Below are positions 39,136 to 48,422 of a DNA stretch of 64,000 nucleotides, in pieces (position 1 is the first letter of the stretch; every line of letters begins with the position of its first letter). The DNA comes from Opitutus sp. (GTDB lineage: Bacteria > Verrucomicrobiota > Verrucomicrobiia > Opitutales > Opitutaceae), in assembly GCA_024998815.1 (NCBI GenBank), contig JACEUQ010000003.1, forward strand, positions 124,001-188,000, written 5' to 3'. The notes beneath the pieces were generated by a model. That model did not search any database. It was not told the DNA's origin and saw nothing but the letters and a program-made list of their open reading frames with translations. The position numbers and the translations under genes are program-made.

Positions 39136-39573
39136 CTACAATCCATGCGGGGCGCCTTCGGCCCTGCGCAGCGTATCCAGAGTCTGGAGTAACCCCAACG
39201 CCACCTCCGCCGATAGCTTGGTCGGCTCAAAAACCGCACTGTCCACATAACGCTCAATCGCGGAGGAATCCACCATCGTCAAATTGCAGTCCCCCATGGC
39301 GGAATGGGGAAATTGGCGCTCCTCGATCTCCCTGAAACTGATCAGGTGCACGCCGTGGTGCCGAGGATCGCGGCAAATCGAGCCGTACAACAGATTCGCA
39401 GCCAACGAATCTCCTTCGATGACCTGCAGAAAATTGCTTTCATTGAAGGCCAGAAACCCAGTGATACCGCGGGCCGAATTTTTTTTCGACGCGCTGTTGA
39501 GGATATACTGGACCGAATCGAGGGTCAGCCTTCCGGTGACCTGGCTGCAATAGATGAGCTGGACGAGTTTCAT
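39136..39573 (-). CDS. BLUF-domain blue-light photoreceptor
   Basis: 145 aa from ATG 39573. Stand-alone BLUF domain binding FAD. The photocycle residues are present: Tyr8 in LVQLIYCSQ, Asn32 in KKNSARGITG and Gln50 in NFLQVIEGD. In the usual FSxWSM segment this protein reads FPHSAMG: the semi-conserved Trp is Ser91 while Met93 is kept. There is no output domain, so it probably signals by protein contact. It lies downstream of the chemotaxis operon on the same strand but beyond a terminator, so it needs its own promoter. Confidence 0.92.
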   Translation of the reverse strand: MKLVQLIYCSQVTGRLTLDSVQYILNSASKKNSARGITGFLAFNESNFLQVIEGDSLAANLLYGSICRDPRHHGVHLISFREIEERQFPHSAMGDCNLTMVDSSAIERYVDSAVFEPTKLSAEVALGLLQTLDTLRRAEGAPHGL

Positions 39574-39596
39574 AAATAGAGGGGGAGTGACCAAAT

Positions 39597-39637
39597 AAAA
39601 ACAGCCAACAGGGGACCCCAGGGTTCCGTGTTGGCTG
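39597..39637 (-). terminator. Intrinsic terminator after the che operon
   Basis: Minus strand: CAGCCAACA ... TGTTGGCTG stem with an inner GG(A)ACCC/GGGGTCC helix, followed by TTTTT. It separates the MCP gene from the BLUF gene. Confidence 0.88.
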
Positions 39638-39649
39638 AATTGCAGGGGT

Positions 39650-39722
39650 GAGCGCAGACTTCCAACTCGGCTGCTAGGGCGTACCGCAGCTGACTTGAAG
39701 CAGGCTGGAAGCCTGCGCTACT
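39650..39722. repeat. Palindromic repeat family A, diverged copy
   Basis: GAGCGCAGACTTCCAACTCGG on the left and GCAGGCTGGAAGCCTGCGCTAC on the right. The left hairpin is decayed. It lies between the che operon terminator and the MCP stop codon. Confidence 0.7.
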
Positions 39723-39811
39723 GGGTGTTGCGAATCCGGCCGGCCCGAAGGTAGCTCCTCCGCCCGAGGGCGGGTGAGGTGAACCTGGGTGCCGGCCGAG
39801 GTGCTGCAGGG

Positions 39812-41893
39812 TTATTTCTTGGTGGCCGCATCGACCACGCTCTTGAGGGAGGCGGCGAGACGGGCCAGTTCGGTGGCGGCGGACAGGGTGTTGTTGGCGC
39901 CCTCGGTGGTGCTGCGTGCAGCCGTGGACACGTTGGTGATGTTGCGCGAGATTTCGGTACTGCCCTTGGCCGCCTCGCTGGCGTTGCGGGCAATCTCGTT
40001 GGTGGTGGCCGACTGCTCCTCCACCGAGCTGGCGATGGTGCTGGAGATGTCGTTGATCTGGCCGATGATCTTCGCGATTTCGCCGATCGCCGTCACGGCC
40101 CCCTTGGTGTCGCCCTGAATCGCCTCGATCTTGGCACTGATGTCCTCGGTGGCGGCGGCGGTCTGTTTGGCCAGTTCCTTCACCTCGTTGGCCACGACAG
40201 CGAAGCCCTTGCCCGCCTCGCCGGCTCGGGCCGCCTCGATGGTGGCGTTAAGCGCGAGTAGGTTGGTCTGCTGCGCAATCGAGGTGATGACCTTGATGAC
40301 CTTGCCGATCTCAATGGAGCTCTGGCCGAGCTTGGAGATCGTCTGGTTGGTGTCCTCGGCGACCTTGACCGCCGTGGTGGCAACGCGCGCCGCGTCATTG
40401 GCGTTCTTGGCGATTTCACGCACGGAGGCGCTCATCTCCTCGGCGCTGGTGGCAACCGTGGCGACGTTCTTGCTGACCTGCTCGGAGGCGGAGGCGACCA
40501 CATTGGACTGCGCGGCGGTTTCCTCGGAGTTCGAACTCATCTGCTGGGCGACCGCGGAGAGCTCCTCGGAGGCGGAGCTGAGCGACTGCGCGTTCTGCGA
40601 GACGGTTTCGAGGGTGAGCTTGAGGCTGGCCTCGGCTTGCTTACGCGGGGTGATGTCGGAGGCGAATTTGATCACCTTGTTCACCGTGCCGGTGGAGTCA
40701 AAACGAGGGTTGTAGGTGGCCTGAATCCATACCTCCTTGCCGCCCTTGCCAAAACGCTTGTACTCGGCGGTTTGAAACTTGCCTGTGCCGAGATCGGCCC
40801 AGAACCGCGAGTAATCGGCGGAGGCGGCGTAGGCCGGATCGACAAACATGCGGTGGTGCTTGCCCTTGATCTCGTCGAGGCCGTAACCCAGGCAGCTGAG
40901 GAAGTTATCGTTGGCGTTGAGGATGGTGCCGGTGGCGTCGAACTCGATCACGGCCTGGTTGCGGTTGGCCTCGGCGAGCTGGCGCTCGTTGTTGATCGAC
41001 TCGGTCTTGGCGGCGGTCACGTCGGTGGCGAACTTGACGACCTTGAATGGCTTGCCGTTGAGGTCGGCAATGGGGTTGTACGATGCCTGAATCCATACGA
41101 TTTTGCCGCCCTTGCCGATGCGCTTGTACTCGGCAGAGAAGAACTTGCCGTCATTGAGGTCGCGCCAGAACTGCTTGTAGGCCTGGCTTTCACGGTAGGC
41201 CGGCTCGACAAAAAGGCTGTGATGCTGACCCTTGATCTCCGCCAGCGTGTAGCCGAGCGTGTTCAAAAAGTTATCGTTGGCGGTGATGATGGTGCCATCG
41301 AGGTTGAACTCGATCACCGCTTGCGCCTTGGAGATCGCCGCCAGCTGGCCCTCGTAATTAGCGTTAACCAGTTTGGCCGCAGTGGTGTCGCTTGCGAACT
41401 TCACGACCTTCACGATCTTCCCGTTCGCATCAAAGATTGGGTTATAGCTGGCTTGAATCCAGACCTCCTTGCCGCCCTTGCCAAAGCGCTTGTACTCGGC
41501 AGAGAAGAACTTGCCGTCATTGAGGTCGCGCCAGAACTGCTTGTAGGCCTGGCTTTCACGGTAGGTCGCGTCGACAAAGAGGCTGTGATGCTGGCCCTTG
41601 ATTTCAGCCAAGGTGTAGCCAACCGTGTTCAAAAAGTTTTCATTGGCGGTGATAATCGTGCCATCGAGGTTGAACTCGATGATCGCCTGCACCTTGGCGA
41701 GCGCGGCGATTTTTCCGCGCAAATCAGCGAGTTCAGCGGCTGAAGATGAAGTGCCGGCGGGGGCGGTTTTCTTTTTGGGTGCCGCGACGGCTTTGGCCGC
41801 ACCGGGCGTGGACGGAGCAGGCGTTTTGACGGGGGCTTGGGATTTGGCTGAGGCGGGAGCGGAGGCGTTCATAGCGGAGTCGATGTTGAGCAT
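39812..41893 (-). CDS. Soluble methyl-accepting chemotaxis protein with three PAS domains
   Basis: 693 aa. No membrane span, so cytoplasmic. An Ala/Pro/Lys-rich N-terminal tail (about 1-50) leads to three tandem PAS domains of about 120 aa (each with NxDGTI-type core and a repeated AEYKR(F/I)GKGGK(E/I)VWIQA block); the first two are nearly identical even at DNA level. The C-terminal signalling domain holds the hairpin tip [26 protein letters not shown] and [16 protein letters not shown]. No HAMP and no C-terminal CheR-tethering pentapeptide. Last gene of the cheY-cheA-cheW-mcp operon. Likely senses an internal redox or energy signal; ligand unknown. Confidence 0.93.
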   Translation of the reverse strand: MLNIDSAMNASAPASAKSQAPVKTPAPSTPGAAKAVAAPKKKTAPAGTSSSAAELADLRGKIAALAKVQAIIEFNLDGTIITANENFLNTVGYTLAEIKGQHHSLFVDATYRESQAYKQFWRDLNDGKFFSAEYKRFGKGGKEVWIQASYNPIFDANGKIVKVVKFASDTTAAKLVNANYEGQLAAISKAQAVIEFNLDGTIITANDNFLNTLGYTLAEIKGQHHSLFVEPAYRESQAYKQFWRDLNDGKFFSAEYKRIGKGGKIVWIQASYNPIADLNGKPFKVVKFATDVTAAKTESINNERQLAEANRNQAVIEFDATGTILNANDNFLSCLGYGLDEIKGKHHRMFVDPAYAASADYSRFWADLGTGKFQTAEYKRFGKGGKEVWIQATYNPRFDSTGTVNKVIKFASDITPRKQAEASLKLTLETVSQNAQSLSSASEELSAVAQQMSSNSEETAAQSNVVASASEQVSKNVATVATSAEEMSASVREIAKNANDAARVATTAVKVAEDTNQTISKLGQSSIEIGKVIKVITSIAQQTNLLALNATIEAARAGEAGKGFAVVANEVKELAKQTAAATEDISAKIEAIQGDTKGAVTAIGEIAKIIGQINDISSTIASSVEEQSATTNEIARNASEAAKGSTEISRNITNVSTAARSTTEGANNTLSAATELARLAASLKSVVDAATKK

Positions 41894-41941
41894 GGTGAGG
41901 TACGGGTGAGGTGGTTGATGAGGTCGAAAATGAAGTTTGAA

Positions 41942-42403
41942 TTAGGCGGCCTTGGCGTTGGCGGAGGCCGATTTTTCGGTGAGGTCTACGGTCTGGTCGG
42001 TGTCGAGAATGAGCAGGAGGTTGCCTTTGAGTTTATAGACGCCGCGCACCAGTTGGCGCGCGATGCCGCTGAGGGTTTCGGGTGGTCGTTCGTAACTTTC
42101 CGCATCGACCTCCAACACGTCGCCAATGTGGTCAACGAGGAGGCTCACGGCGCCATCGTCGGTGCGAATGACGACGTTCATGGGAAATTCGGATGAATTG
42201 CGGTCGGCCAGCGCGAGGCGGCGGCGCAGGTCAATGGCGGTGACGATCTGCCCGCGCAGGTTGATCAGGCCGCTGACGACGTTGGAAGCAAGTGGCACAG
42301 GGGTCATTTCCTGGAAGCGAATGACCTCCTGGACACGCAGGACCTCGACGCCGAAGAACAGGCCGTCGACGTAGAAGGTGCAGTATTGGTTGGCGGTGGA
42401 CAT
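41942..42403 (-). CDS. cheW: Chemotaxis coupling protein CheW
   Basis: 153 aa. SH3-like adaptor linking receptor tips to CheA. Family segments: YCTFYVDGLFFGVEVLRVQEVIR, GLINLRGQIVTAIDLRRRL and LLVDHIGDVLEVD. It sits 14 bp after cheA and 48 bp before the MCP gene. Complete. Confidence 0.94.
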   Translation of the reverse strand: MSTANQYCTFYVDGLFFGVEVLRVQEVIRFQEMTPVPLASNVVSGLINLRGQIVTAIDLRRRLALADRNSSEFPMNVVIRTDDGAVSLLVDHIGDVLEVDAESYERPPETLSGIARQLVRGVYKLKGNLLLILDTDQTVDLTEKSASANAKAA

Positions 42404-42417
42404 GGGGGGTTAAAGGA

Positions 42418-44790
42418 TCAGGCGGCGATGGTGTCGTAAAAAGACGGTGTGGCGTTGCGGATGAGGCCGGGCACATCGAGCAGGTCGGTGACGTGGCCCT
42501 GGACCACGGCCGAGCCGGCCAGGCCGCGCCCCGAGGCGTGGCTTTGCACCTTGAAGGCTTCTTCCACGATGTCGTTGATGCTCGAAACCACGAAGCCCAC
42601 CGAGCGGCCCTTTTCCGAATACACCACCACCGACAACTTTTCTGCATCCGGTTCGGTTGCCACACCGCCGCTGATGTACTTGCACACCCGAATCAGCGGC
42701 ATGATCTGGCCGCGGTATTGGACGACCTCGGAGTCGCCGGTGTGCTCGATCTGGGTGATCGGGAATTCTTCGAGCCGGGCGGCGAGCGAAAGCGGGATGG
42801 CCATGCGCCGTTTGCCGCCGACGTTGAAGAGCAGGAGCGATTTCGGCCTGTCGCTATCGGCGACATAGGAGGTCTTGACCACGTCGACGGCGCGCTCGCG
42901 GGTTTCGCCCACCACCCGGGCGTGTTGGGCGAAGCCGACCACATCGATGATGAGTGCCACGCGGCCGTCGCCCATGATGGTTGCACCGGCAAAGCACGAG
43001 ATGCCCTTGAGCTGTTTGCCGAGCGGTTTAACCACGATCTCCTCGGTGTCGTTGATTTCATCGACCACCAAGCCGAAGGGACGGCCATCGGCCTGCAGCA
43101 CGACGATGTTGATCACATCATCATCACCGGGGCTGCGGCCCAACCCGGGGGCGGTGCCAAGCTGTTCGTTGATGTAGGCGAGCGGCAGCAGGTTGCCGCG
43201 CAGCCGGTAGACGGGCGAGCCGCAGAGTTTTTCAATGCCCTTGCGCGCCGTGGCCCCCTCGAGCCGGACGAGCTCCAGCAGGCTCACCTGGGGAATCGCG
43301 TAGCGGGCGCCGCCACTGGTGACGACGAGCGCAGGGATGATCGCAAGGGTGAGCGGGATTTTGATCCGCAACGTGGTGCCCTGGCCGGCCTGCGTCTGCA
43401 GGTCAATCGAGCCGCCGATTTTCTCGATGTTGGTTTTCACCACGTCCATGCCGACGCCGCGGCCGGAGACATTGGAGATCTTTTCGGCGGTGGACAGGCC
43501 GGGGAGGAAAATGAGGTTGATCGCCTCGCGGTCGCTCATACGGGCGGCCTGCTCGGGGGATATGAGGGATTTGGATACCGCCTTGGTTTTGACGCGCTCC
43601 AGGTCGATGCCGTGGCCGTCGTCCATGATCTCAATGATCACCTGACCACCCTCGTGGAAGGCGCGCAGGGACAGCAGGCCCTCGTCGACCTTGCCGCATG
43701 CGGTGCGGCGCTCGGGCGCCTCGATGCCGTGGTCAATGGAGTTGCGCACGATGTGGGTGAGCGGGTCCTTGATCGCCTCGATGATGGTGCGGTCGAGCTC
43801 GGTGGTCTGGCCCTGCATGACCAGGCGCACCTTTTTGCCGAGATCCTTGGCGACGTCGCGCACGACGCGGGGGAACTTGGCCCACACATTGCCGATGGGC
43901 TGCATGCGGGTTTTCATCACACTTTCCTGCAACTCGGTGGTGATGATGTTGAGGCGCTGGGCGGCGGTGGTGAGCGCGGCCTGGTCAAACACGGTGGTGT
44001 TGGAGACGATTTGATTGCGGGCCAGCACGAGTTCGCCGACCAGATTCATGACCTTGTCGAGTTGGTTAATATCCACCCGGATCGCGCTGTCGGCCACGCC
44101 GCCGCGGCCGGAGTTATCGGCTGCTGGCGCTTCGGGTGCCGGCTGGCGGGCCTGCATCGGGGCTGCGGCCGCAGCAACAGCCGCAGGCACGACGACGGGG
44201 GCAGACGCCGCCTCGCCTGTCTCGGGCGCGGCCTCGGCTGCGCACTCCGCGGAGCCGGCCGCTTCGGGGGAACTTGCAGCGGGTGCCTCAGGAGCGGCGG
44301 GCACTGCGCTCGCAACGGCAGGCACCTCGTCGGCTTCCTCGAAGAGGCCATAGTTAGCCTTGGCCACCACCGGAGCCGGCGCGGCGGCGACCGGAGGGAT
44401 CTGGAGTTTGGCCAGCAGGAGCAACAACGGGGCGTGCTCCTCGGTGCTCTCCGCGCCGGTGGACTCCAACACCCGCAGCATGCCGCGCAGGGCGTCGGAC
44501 ATTGAAAGCAAGGCGGAGACAATTTCACCGGAGACGGCGAGTTTGCCCTCACGCAGTATGCTCATCAGGTTCTCGCCCGCATGGGCGAGCTTCTCAATGC
44601 GCCCAAGGCCGATACAGCCAGCCGTGCCCTTGATGGTATGGATAACGCGGAAAACGATATTAAGGCGGGCGAGGCCGCCTTCGCCCTGCTCGATGCCGAG
44701 CAGTTCGCGATCAAAAAGATCGAGGCCCTCGTAGCTTTCCACGAGGAGATCTTTAACCAATTCCTGTTGCAGAGATTCGTTCATCGACAT
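42418..44790 (-). CDS. cheA: Chemotaxis histidine kinase CheA with two CheW-like domains
   Basis: 790 aa from ATG 44790. P1 HPt domain with phospho-His51 (FRVIHTIKGTAG). A long Ala/Pro/Glu-rich linker (about 150-255) replaces a recognisable P2. P3 dimer helices begin VDINQLDKVMNLVGELVLARNQ; the P4 kinase has N-box IVRNSIDHGIEAPERR and G-boxes IMDDGHGIDLE and VSGRGVGMDVV. Two successive CheW-like P5 domains follow (ALVVTSGGARYAIPQVSLLE and LLLFNVGGKRRMAIPLSLAA), where one is usual. It starts 14 bp after cheY. The TTG further upstream is inside cheY and not needed. Confidence 0.94.
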   Translation of the reverse strand: MSMNESLQQELVKDLLVESYEGLDLFDRELLGIEQGEGGLARLNIVFRVIHTIKGTAGCIGLGRIEKLAHAGENLMSILREGKLAVSGEIVSALLSMSDALRGMLRVLESTGAESTEEHAPLLLLLAKLQIPPVAAAPAPVVAKANYGLFEEADEVPAVASAVPAAPEAPAASSPEAAGSAECAAEAAPETGEAASAPVVVPAAVAAAAAPMQARQPAPEAPAADNSGRGGVADSAIRVDINQLDKVMNLVGELVLARNQIVSNTTVFDQAALTTAAQRLNIITTELQESVMKTRMQPIGNVWAKFPRVVRDVAKDLGKKVRLVMQGQTTELDRTIIEAIKDPLTHIVRNSIDHGIEAPERRTACGKVDEGLLSLRAFHEGGQVIIEIMDDGHGIDLERVKTKAVSKSLISPEQAARMSDREAINLIFLPGLSTAEKISNVSGRGVGMDVVKTNIEKIGGSIDLQTQAGQGTTLRIKIPLTLAIIPALVVTSGGARYAIPQVSLLELVRLEGATARKGIEKLCGSPVYRLRGNLLPLAYINEQLGTAPGLGRSPGDDDVINIVVLQADGRPFGLVVDEINDTEEIVVKPLGKQLKGISCFAGATIMGDGRVALIIDVVGFAQHARVVGETRERAVDVVKTSYVADSDRPKSLLLFNVGGKRRMAIPLSLAARLEEFPITQIEHTGDSEVVQYRGQIMPLIRVCKYISGGVATEPDAEKLSVVVYSEKGRSVGFVVSSINDIVEEAFKVQSHASGRGLAGSAVVQGHVTDLLDVPGLIRNATPSFYDTIAA

Positions 44791-44804
44791 GGCGGGGTGG
44801 GGGT

Positions 44805-45173
44805 TCAGGTGGGCAATACTTTCGCCACAATGGCGAGGAGCTGTTCTTGGTTGAAGGGTTTGATAATCCACCCGGTGGCGCCGGCCGTGCGGCCTGCCAA
44901 TTTTTTCGCCGGATCAGATTCCGTGGTGAGCAAAATAATCGGCGTGCGGGCGAAGGCAGGCAGGGCGCGCAACTGGCGGGTCAGTTCGATGCCGTCCATG
45001 TTGGGCATGTTCAGGTCGGTGATGATCGCATCGACGGAGCGATCCTTGAGGACCTTGAGGGCGTCGCAGCCATCTACTGCTTCGAGTACCTCGTAACCCG
45101 CGTCCTTGAGGGTAAAGGCGACCATTTTACGCATGGTCGCGGCGTCATCGACGGTGAGGATTCGTTTGCTCAT
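44805..45173 (-). CDS. cheY: CheY-type response regulator
   Basis: 122 aa from ATG 45173, a lone receiver domain. Acidic pocket ILTVDDAATMRK, phospho-Asp53 in AIITDLNMPNMDG, Thr in IILLTTES, and Lys in GWIIKPFNQEQL. First gene of the operon, 14 bp before cheA and about 100 bp after the sigma-28-like promoter. Likely the motor-directed output, though flagellar genes are not in the window. Confidence 0.94.
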   Translation of the reverse strand: MSKRILTVDDAATMRKMVAFTLKDAGYEVLEAVDGCDALKVLKDRSVDAIITDLNMPNMDGIELTRQLRALPAFARTPIILLTTESDPAKKLAGRTAGATGWIIKPFNQEQLLAIVAKVLPT

Positions 45174-45273
45174 AAGGCCGGGGTTAAGAAAGCGGGCTGC
45201 ACCACGCCGCACCGGAGTCCGCGGCAACGCAGACGGGCAAAGACGTGGAGACGTGAGGTGTTCACCCTATCCC

Positions 45274-45301
45274 TATCGGCACAACTTGAGGTAAACTTTA
45301 G
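45274..45301 (-). promoter_or_regulatory. Sigma-28 (FliA)-type promoter of the che operon
   Basis: Minus strand: TAAAGTTT (45301-45294), 12-bp spacer, GCCGATAG (45281-45274). The E. coli FliA consensus is TAAAGTTT-N11-GCCGATAA, so only the last base and one spacer base differ. Predicted start about 95 nt before the cheY ATG. Confidence 0.78.
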
Positions 45302-45439
45302 CCCTATTTTTCACCCCTAAAGAAAATCCCTAGCCTGATACCAACGGATAGATACGTTTAGACGCTACGACCTAGGATCAAAATCGCTCCGCGATCTCGG
45401 AGAGGGATGAGAAAAGCCTATAACCAACATTAGATTAAC

Positions 45440-45514
45440 CATTGGCCATTGGTCATTGGCCATTGGTCATTGGTCATTGGTCATTGGCCATTGGCCATTG
45501 GTCATTGGCCATTG
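45440..45514. repeat. 7-bp tandem repeat (CATTGGY)n
   Basis: Ten consecutive 7-mers CATTGGC or CATTGGT plus a partial unit, mixed irregularly. It lies immediately after the stop codon of the split regulator gene and before the che promoter region. Confidence 0.92.
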
Positions 45515-46097
45515 CGCCTAATCCCACGACACCAGCGGCCCCGCCAGCTCCGTCATGAGTAATTCGTGAAACAGCGGCATAGACCACGTCGGCTCGATCA
45601 CCATCGCACGCGCCAACTCCCGCGGCGTCACCGTGCCACGGGCCGACTGGGCCAGTTTTCCAGCGAGTTCGATCGTACGATGAAAAGGAGCGTAATCCCC
45701 CGGCCAGGTTTGCTCGCCCACCCAGATCTCGCAGGCAGGATCGACCAAAAGCGCGCCACTGCCCGTGCGCGTCCAGACCGCCAAGGCCATCAGCCATAGA
45801 TCCTCACGCCGCTGCACCAACGCCGACACCTGCTGCACCATCGATCCTGCACGCATCAGCAGCAGTTCGCAAAAATGCCCTTGTTCCGCTCGCTCGCACA
45901 ACGACTGTGAGCGGCGAGCGGGAAAGCGTCTATTTCTGGCGGTTAGGAATTCACTTCTTCTTCGGTGGATCTTCTTCCCATTTTAAAGAGTGAAACTCTT
46001 CTTCAGTGGGTGGGTTTTCTTCCCTGTCCGGCTGGGGATATGGGGGATGCGAATGGGTGGAGATTGAACCGGCGGGACGCTTGGCGGATGCACAGCG

Positions 46098-46655
46098 ATG
46101 CATCCGACTGGTTCACGCAAGTGCTTGCACTGTGGCGATTTCTTTTTGCCCGACGCGCGTAACCGCGAGCGTCAGCGCTACTGCGTGAAGCCGGAGTGCC
46201 AGCAGGCGAGCCGGGCGGCCAGTCAGGCCAAATGGTTGGCGAAGCCGGAGAACCTCGACCACTGGAAAGGCCCAGAAAATGTCCAACGGGTGCAGGAGTG
46301 GCGGAAGGCCAATCCGGGGTACTCAAGGCGGAGGGGGCCGCGACGGCGGGTGGCGTTACAAGACATCCCAACTACGCAATCCGTTGTGCGCCAGCCTAAA
46401 GCCGAGCCGGTCGCCGAGGTGGCGTTACCGAATCCCTGCGTGCCGTTACAAGACAGCTGGGAGTCGCAAAACCCTGTGCTCGTGGGGCTTATCGCGCAGT
46501 TCGCCGGGGTGGCGTTGCAAGAGGACCTCGAACCCATGCTGCGACACCTGCAATCCCGGGGGCGGGTGATCCTGGGCATCGACGTCCAGCCGCCCGATTA
46601 TGCAAAAACAACCGATCGATCGCGAACAACTCCGGCGCACGCCGGCCCAGTTTAG
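46098..46655 (+). CDS. IS21-associated zinc-knuckle protein (copy 2)
   Basis: 185 aa. The Cys pattern KCLHCGDFFLPD ... RQRYCVKPEC matches copy 1, with a basic central part (AKWLAKPENLDHWKGPENVQ) and repeated VALQD/VPLQD motifs spaced 50-60 residues apart toward the C-terminus. Function unknown; the conserved zinc knuckle despite neighbouring substitutions suggests it matters for transposition. It overlaps the next gene by 56 bp. Confidence 0.7.
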   Translation: MHPTGSRKCLHCGDFFLPDARNRERQRYCVKPECQQASRAASQAKWLAKPENLDHWKGPENVQRVQEWRKANPGYSRRRGPRRRVALQDIPTTQSVVRQPKAEPVAEVALPNPCVPLQDSWESQNPVLVGLIAQFAGVALQEDLEPMLRHLQSRGRVILGIDVQPPDYAKTTDRSRTTPAHAGPV

Positions 46656-46959
46656 CTGGCTGGACCACCGGCTGGTGCGGGGCAATTACCTGGGGCGGGC
46701 CAGTGCCCCCGCCTGGGGCCTCTATCTGGTCCTGGTCACCGTGGGTGACGCCGACGGGCTGAGTTACTACGCCACGCGCACCCTGGCCCGGCTGCTCACG
46801 CTCAGCGAGGACGGCCTGGTCGAGGCGCGCCGGCAGTTAATCGAGGCCGGGGTGATCGCCTACGCCGCGCCACTTTACCAGGTGCTCTCCTTGGACCGGG
46901 GCAGGCCAACGCACACGCTGGCGGTAACGCCGTCGCCGAGCCGGGAGGTGGGGGCGTGA
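46600..46959 (+). CDS. IS21-associated small HTH-like protein (copy 2)
   Basis: 119 aa, differing from copy 1 only near the C-terminus (AVTPSPSRE for AATPPPSRE). The helix-rich block LARLLTLSEDGLVEARRQLI is followed by a short beta wing (GVIAYAAPLYQVLSL), like a small winged helix. GTGA overlap with istA indicates translational coupling. Confidence 0.65.
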   Translation: MQKQPIDREQLRRTPAQFSWLDHRLVRGNYLGRASAPAWGLYLVLVTVGDADGLSYYATRTLARLLTLSEDGLVEARRQLIEAGVIAYAAPLYQVLSLDRGRPTHTLAVTPSPSREVGA

Positions 46960-48422
46960 TCAATTACGAACTGTATTGCCGGATAAAACAGGCGGAGGCG
47001 GCCGGACACAGTGCGCCGCAAATCGCCCGCTCGCTCCAGTTGCACGTGCAGACGGTGAGGCGCTGGCAGGCGCAGGAAAAGTACGCGCGCAGCCAGGCCG
47101 CGCAGGTGCCTAGGCCAAGCAAGCTCGACGTGCACAAGCCGGCGATCGCGCGGTGGCTGGAGGCCCATCCGTTCACCGCCATGCAGCTCTGGCAAAAGGT
47201 GCGCGAGCGGGGGTACACGGGCGGGTATTCAATTTTGAAAGACTACGTGCGGCGGGTGCGGCCGCGGAACCTGGAGGCGTTTCTTACCCTCAAGTTCGCC
47301 CCCGGCCAGACCGCGCAGGTGGACTGGGGCAGTTTTGGCGCGGTGGAGGTGGACGGCACCCGGCGGGCTTTAAGTTTTTTCGTCATGGTTTTGGGGTACA
47401 GCCGGTTCCTGCATGTGGAATTTACCCTCGGGCAGGGCCAGGAGTGGTGGCTGGGCTGTCACCGGCGCGCCTTTGAAAAACTCGGCGGGGTGCCGCGCGA
47501 GGTGATGGTGGACAACTGCAAGACGGCCGTCCTCTCGCATGTGCCCGGGACCGACCCGGTGTACAACGCCCAGTACCTGGACTTTGCCCGGCACTACGGG
47601 TTTACGATAAAAGCGTGCGGGCCGGGGCATCCGCAGTCCAAGGGCATGGTGGAAAACGCGGTGGGTTACGTGAAAAAAAGCTTCCTTGGCGGGAGGCAGA
47701 TGAATGGGTTTACCGAGCTGGGGCCGGCCGCCAGCTTGTGGCTGGAAACGGTGGCCAACGTGCGCGTGCACGCTGAAACCCAGGGCCGGCCGGTGGACCG
47801 GCTGCCCGAGGAGCGCGCTGCGCTCCTGCCGCTTAACCCGGTGGCCAGTCCGGCGGTGCGCACCTTAAGCGTGCGGGCGTCGCGGCGGTGCCGGGTGAGT
47901 ATCGAAACGAACCGCTACTCGGTGCCCACGAAGTTTGCCGGGGCGCTACTCACCGCGCAGATCGAGGGGGCGCAGGTGAGGTTTTTTGCGGAACGCACCC
48001 TGGTGGCCGAGCACGCCCGCAGTTTTGCCCGCCGCGCCGATGTGGAAAACCCCGAGCATGTGCGCGAACTCGAGGAGCGCAAACGGCAGGGGGCGCGGCA
48101 GCGCCTGCGGCTACGGTTTTTGGAACTGAGCCCGGCGGCACCCGCCTACCAACGGGGGCTGGAGGAGCGCCGGCTCAACGCGGGACACCACCTGGCGACT
48201 ATCGTGGGTTTGGTGGCCCTGTATGGAACGGATGCAGTCGGCCGGGCGATCGAAAGCGCCCATGAACTCGGCGCCTACTCCAGCGATTACATCCTCAACT
48301 TGCTCGAACAACGCGCGCGGGCCTTGCCGCAAGCCGGGCCGATCCACCTCACCCGCGCCGACGCGTTGGCCGCACTGGAACTCGAACTACGGCCCCCGGA
48401 TTTAAGCCCCTATACCCAATGA
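46956..48422 (+). CDS. istA: IS21-family transposase IstA (intact)
   Basis: 488 aa. N-terminal HTH (HSAPQIARSLQLHVQTVRRWQ), rve-type DDE core with Asp in TAQVDWGSFGAVEVDG, Asp in EVMVDNCKTAVLS and Glu in GHPQSKGMVENAVG, then a beta-barrel-like C-terminal region (RCRVSIETNRYSVPTKFAG). It starts at GTG coupled to the previous stop and ends ATGA with istB. Intact, so it could mobilise both copies. Confidence 0.95.
   Translation: MINYELYCRIKQAEAAGHSAPQIARSLQLHVQTVRRWQAQEKYARSQAAQVPRPSKLDVHKPAIARWLEAHPFTAMQLWQKVRERGYTGGYSILKDYVRRVRPRNLEAFLTLKFAPGQTAQVDWGSFGAVEVDGTRRALSFFVMVLGYSRFLHVEFTLGQGQEWWLGCHRRAFEKLGGVPREVMVDNCKTAVLSHVPGTDPVYNAQYLDFARHYGFTIKACGPGHPQSKGMVENAVGYVKKSFLGGRQMNGFTELGPAASLWLETVANVRVHAETQGRPVDRLPEERAALLPLNPVASPAVRTLSVRASRRCRVSIETNRYSVPTKFAGALLTAQIEGAQVRFFAERTLVAEHARSFARRADVENPEHVRELEERKRQGARQRLRLRFLELSPAAPAYQRGLEERRLNAGHHLATIVGLVALYGTDAVGRAIESAHELGAYSSDYILNLLEQRARALPQAGPIHLTRADALAALELELRPPDLSPYTQ

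Noticed and set aside
42493-44505. Long open frame antisense to cheA (670 codons)
   Set aside because: Same kind of GC-driven shadow opposite a well-supported gene.
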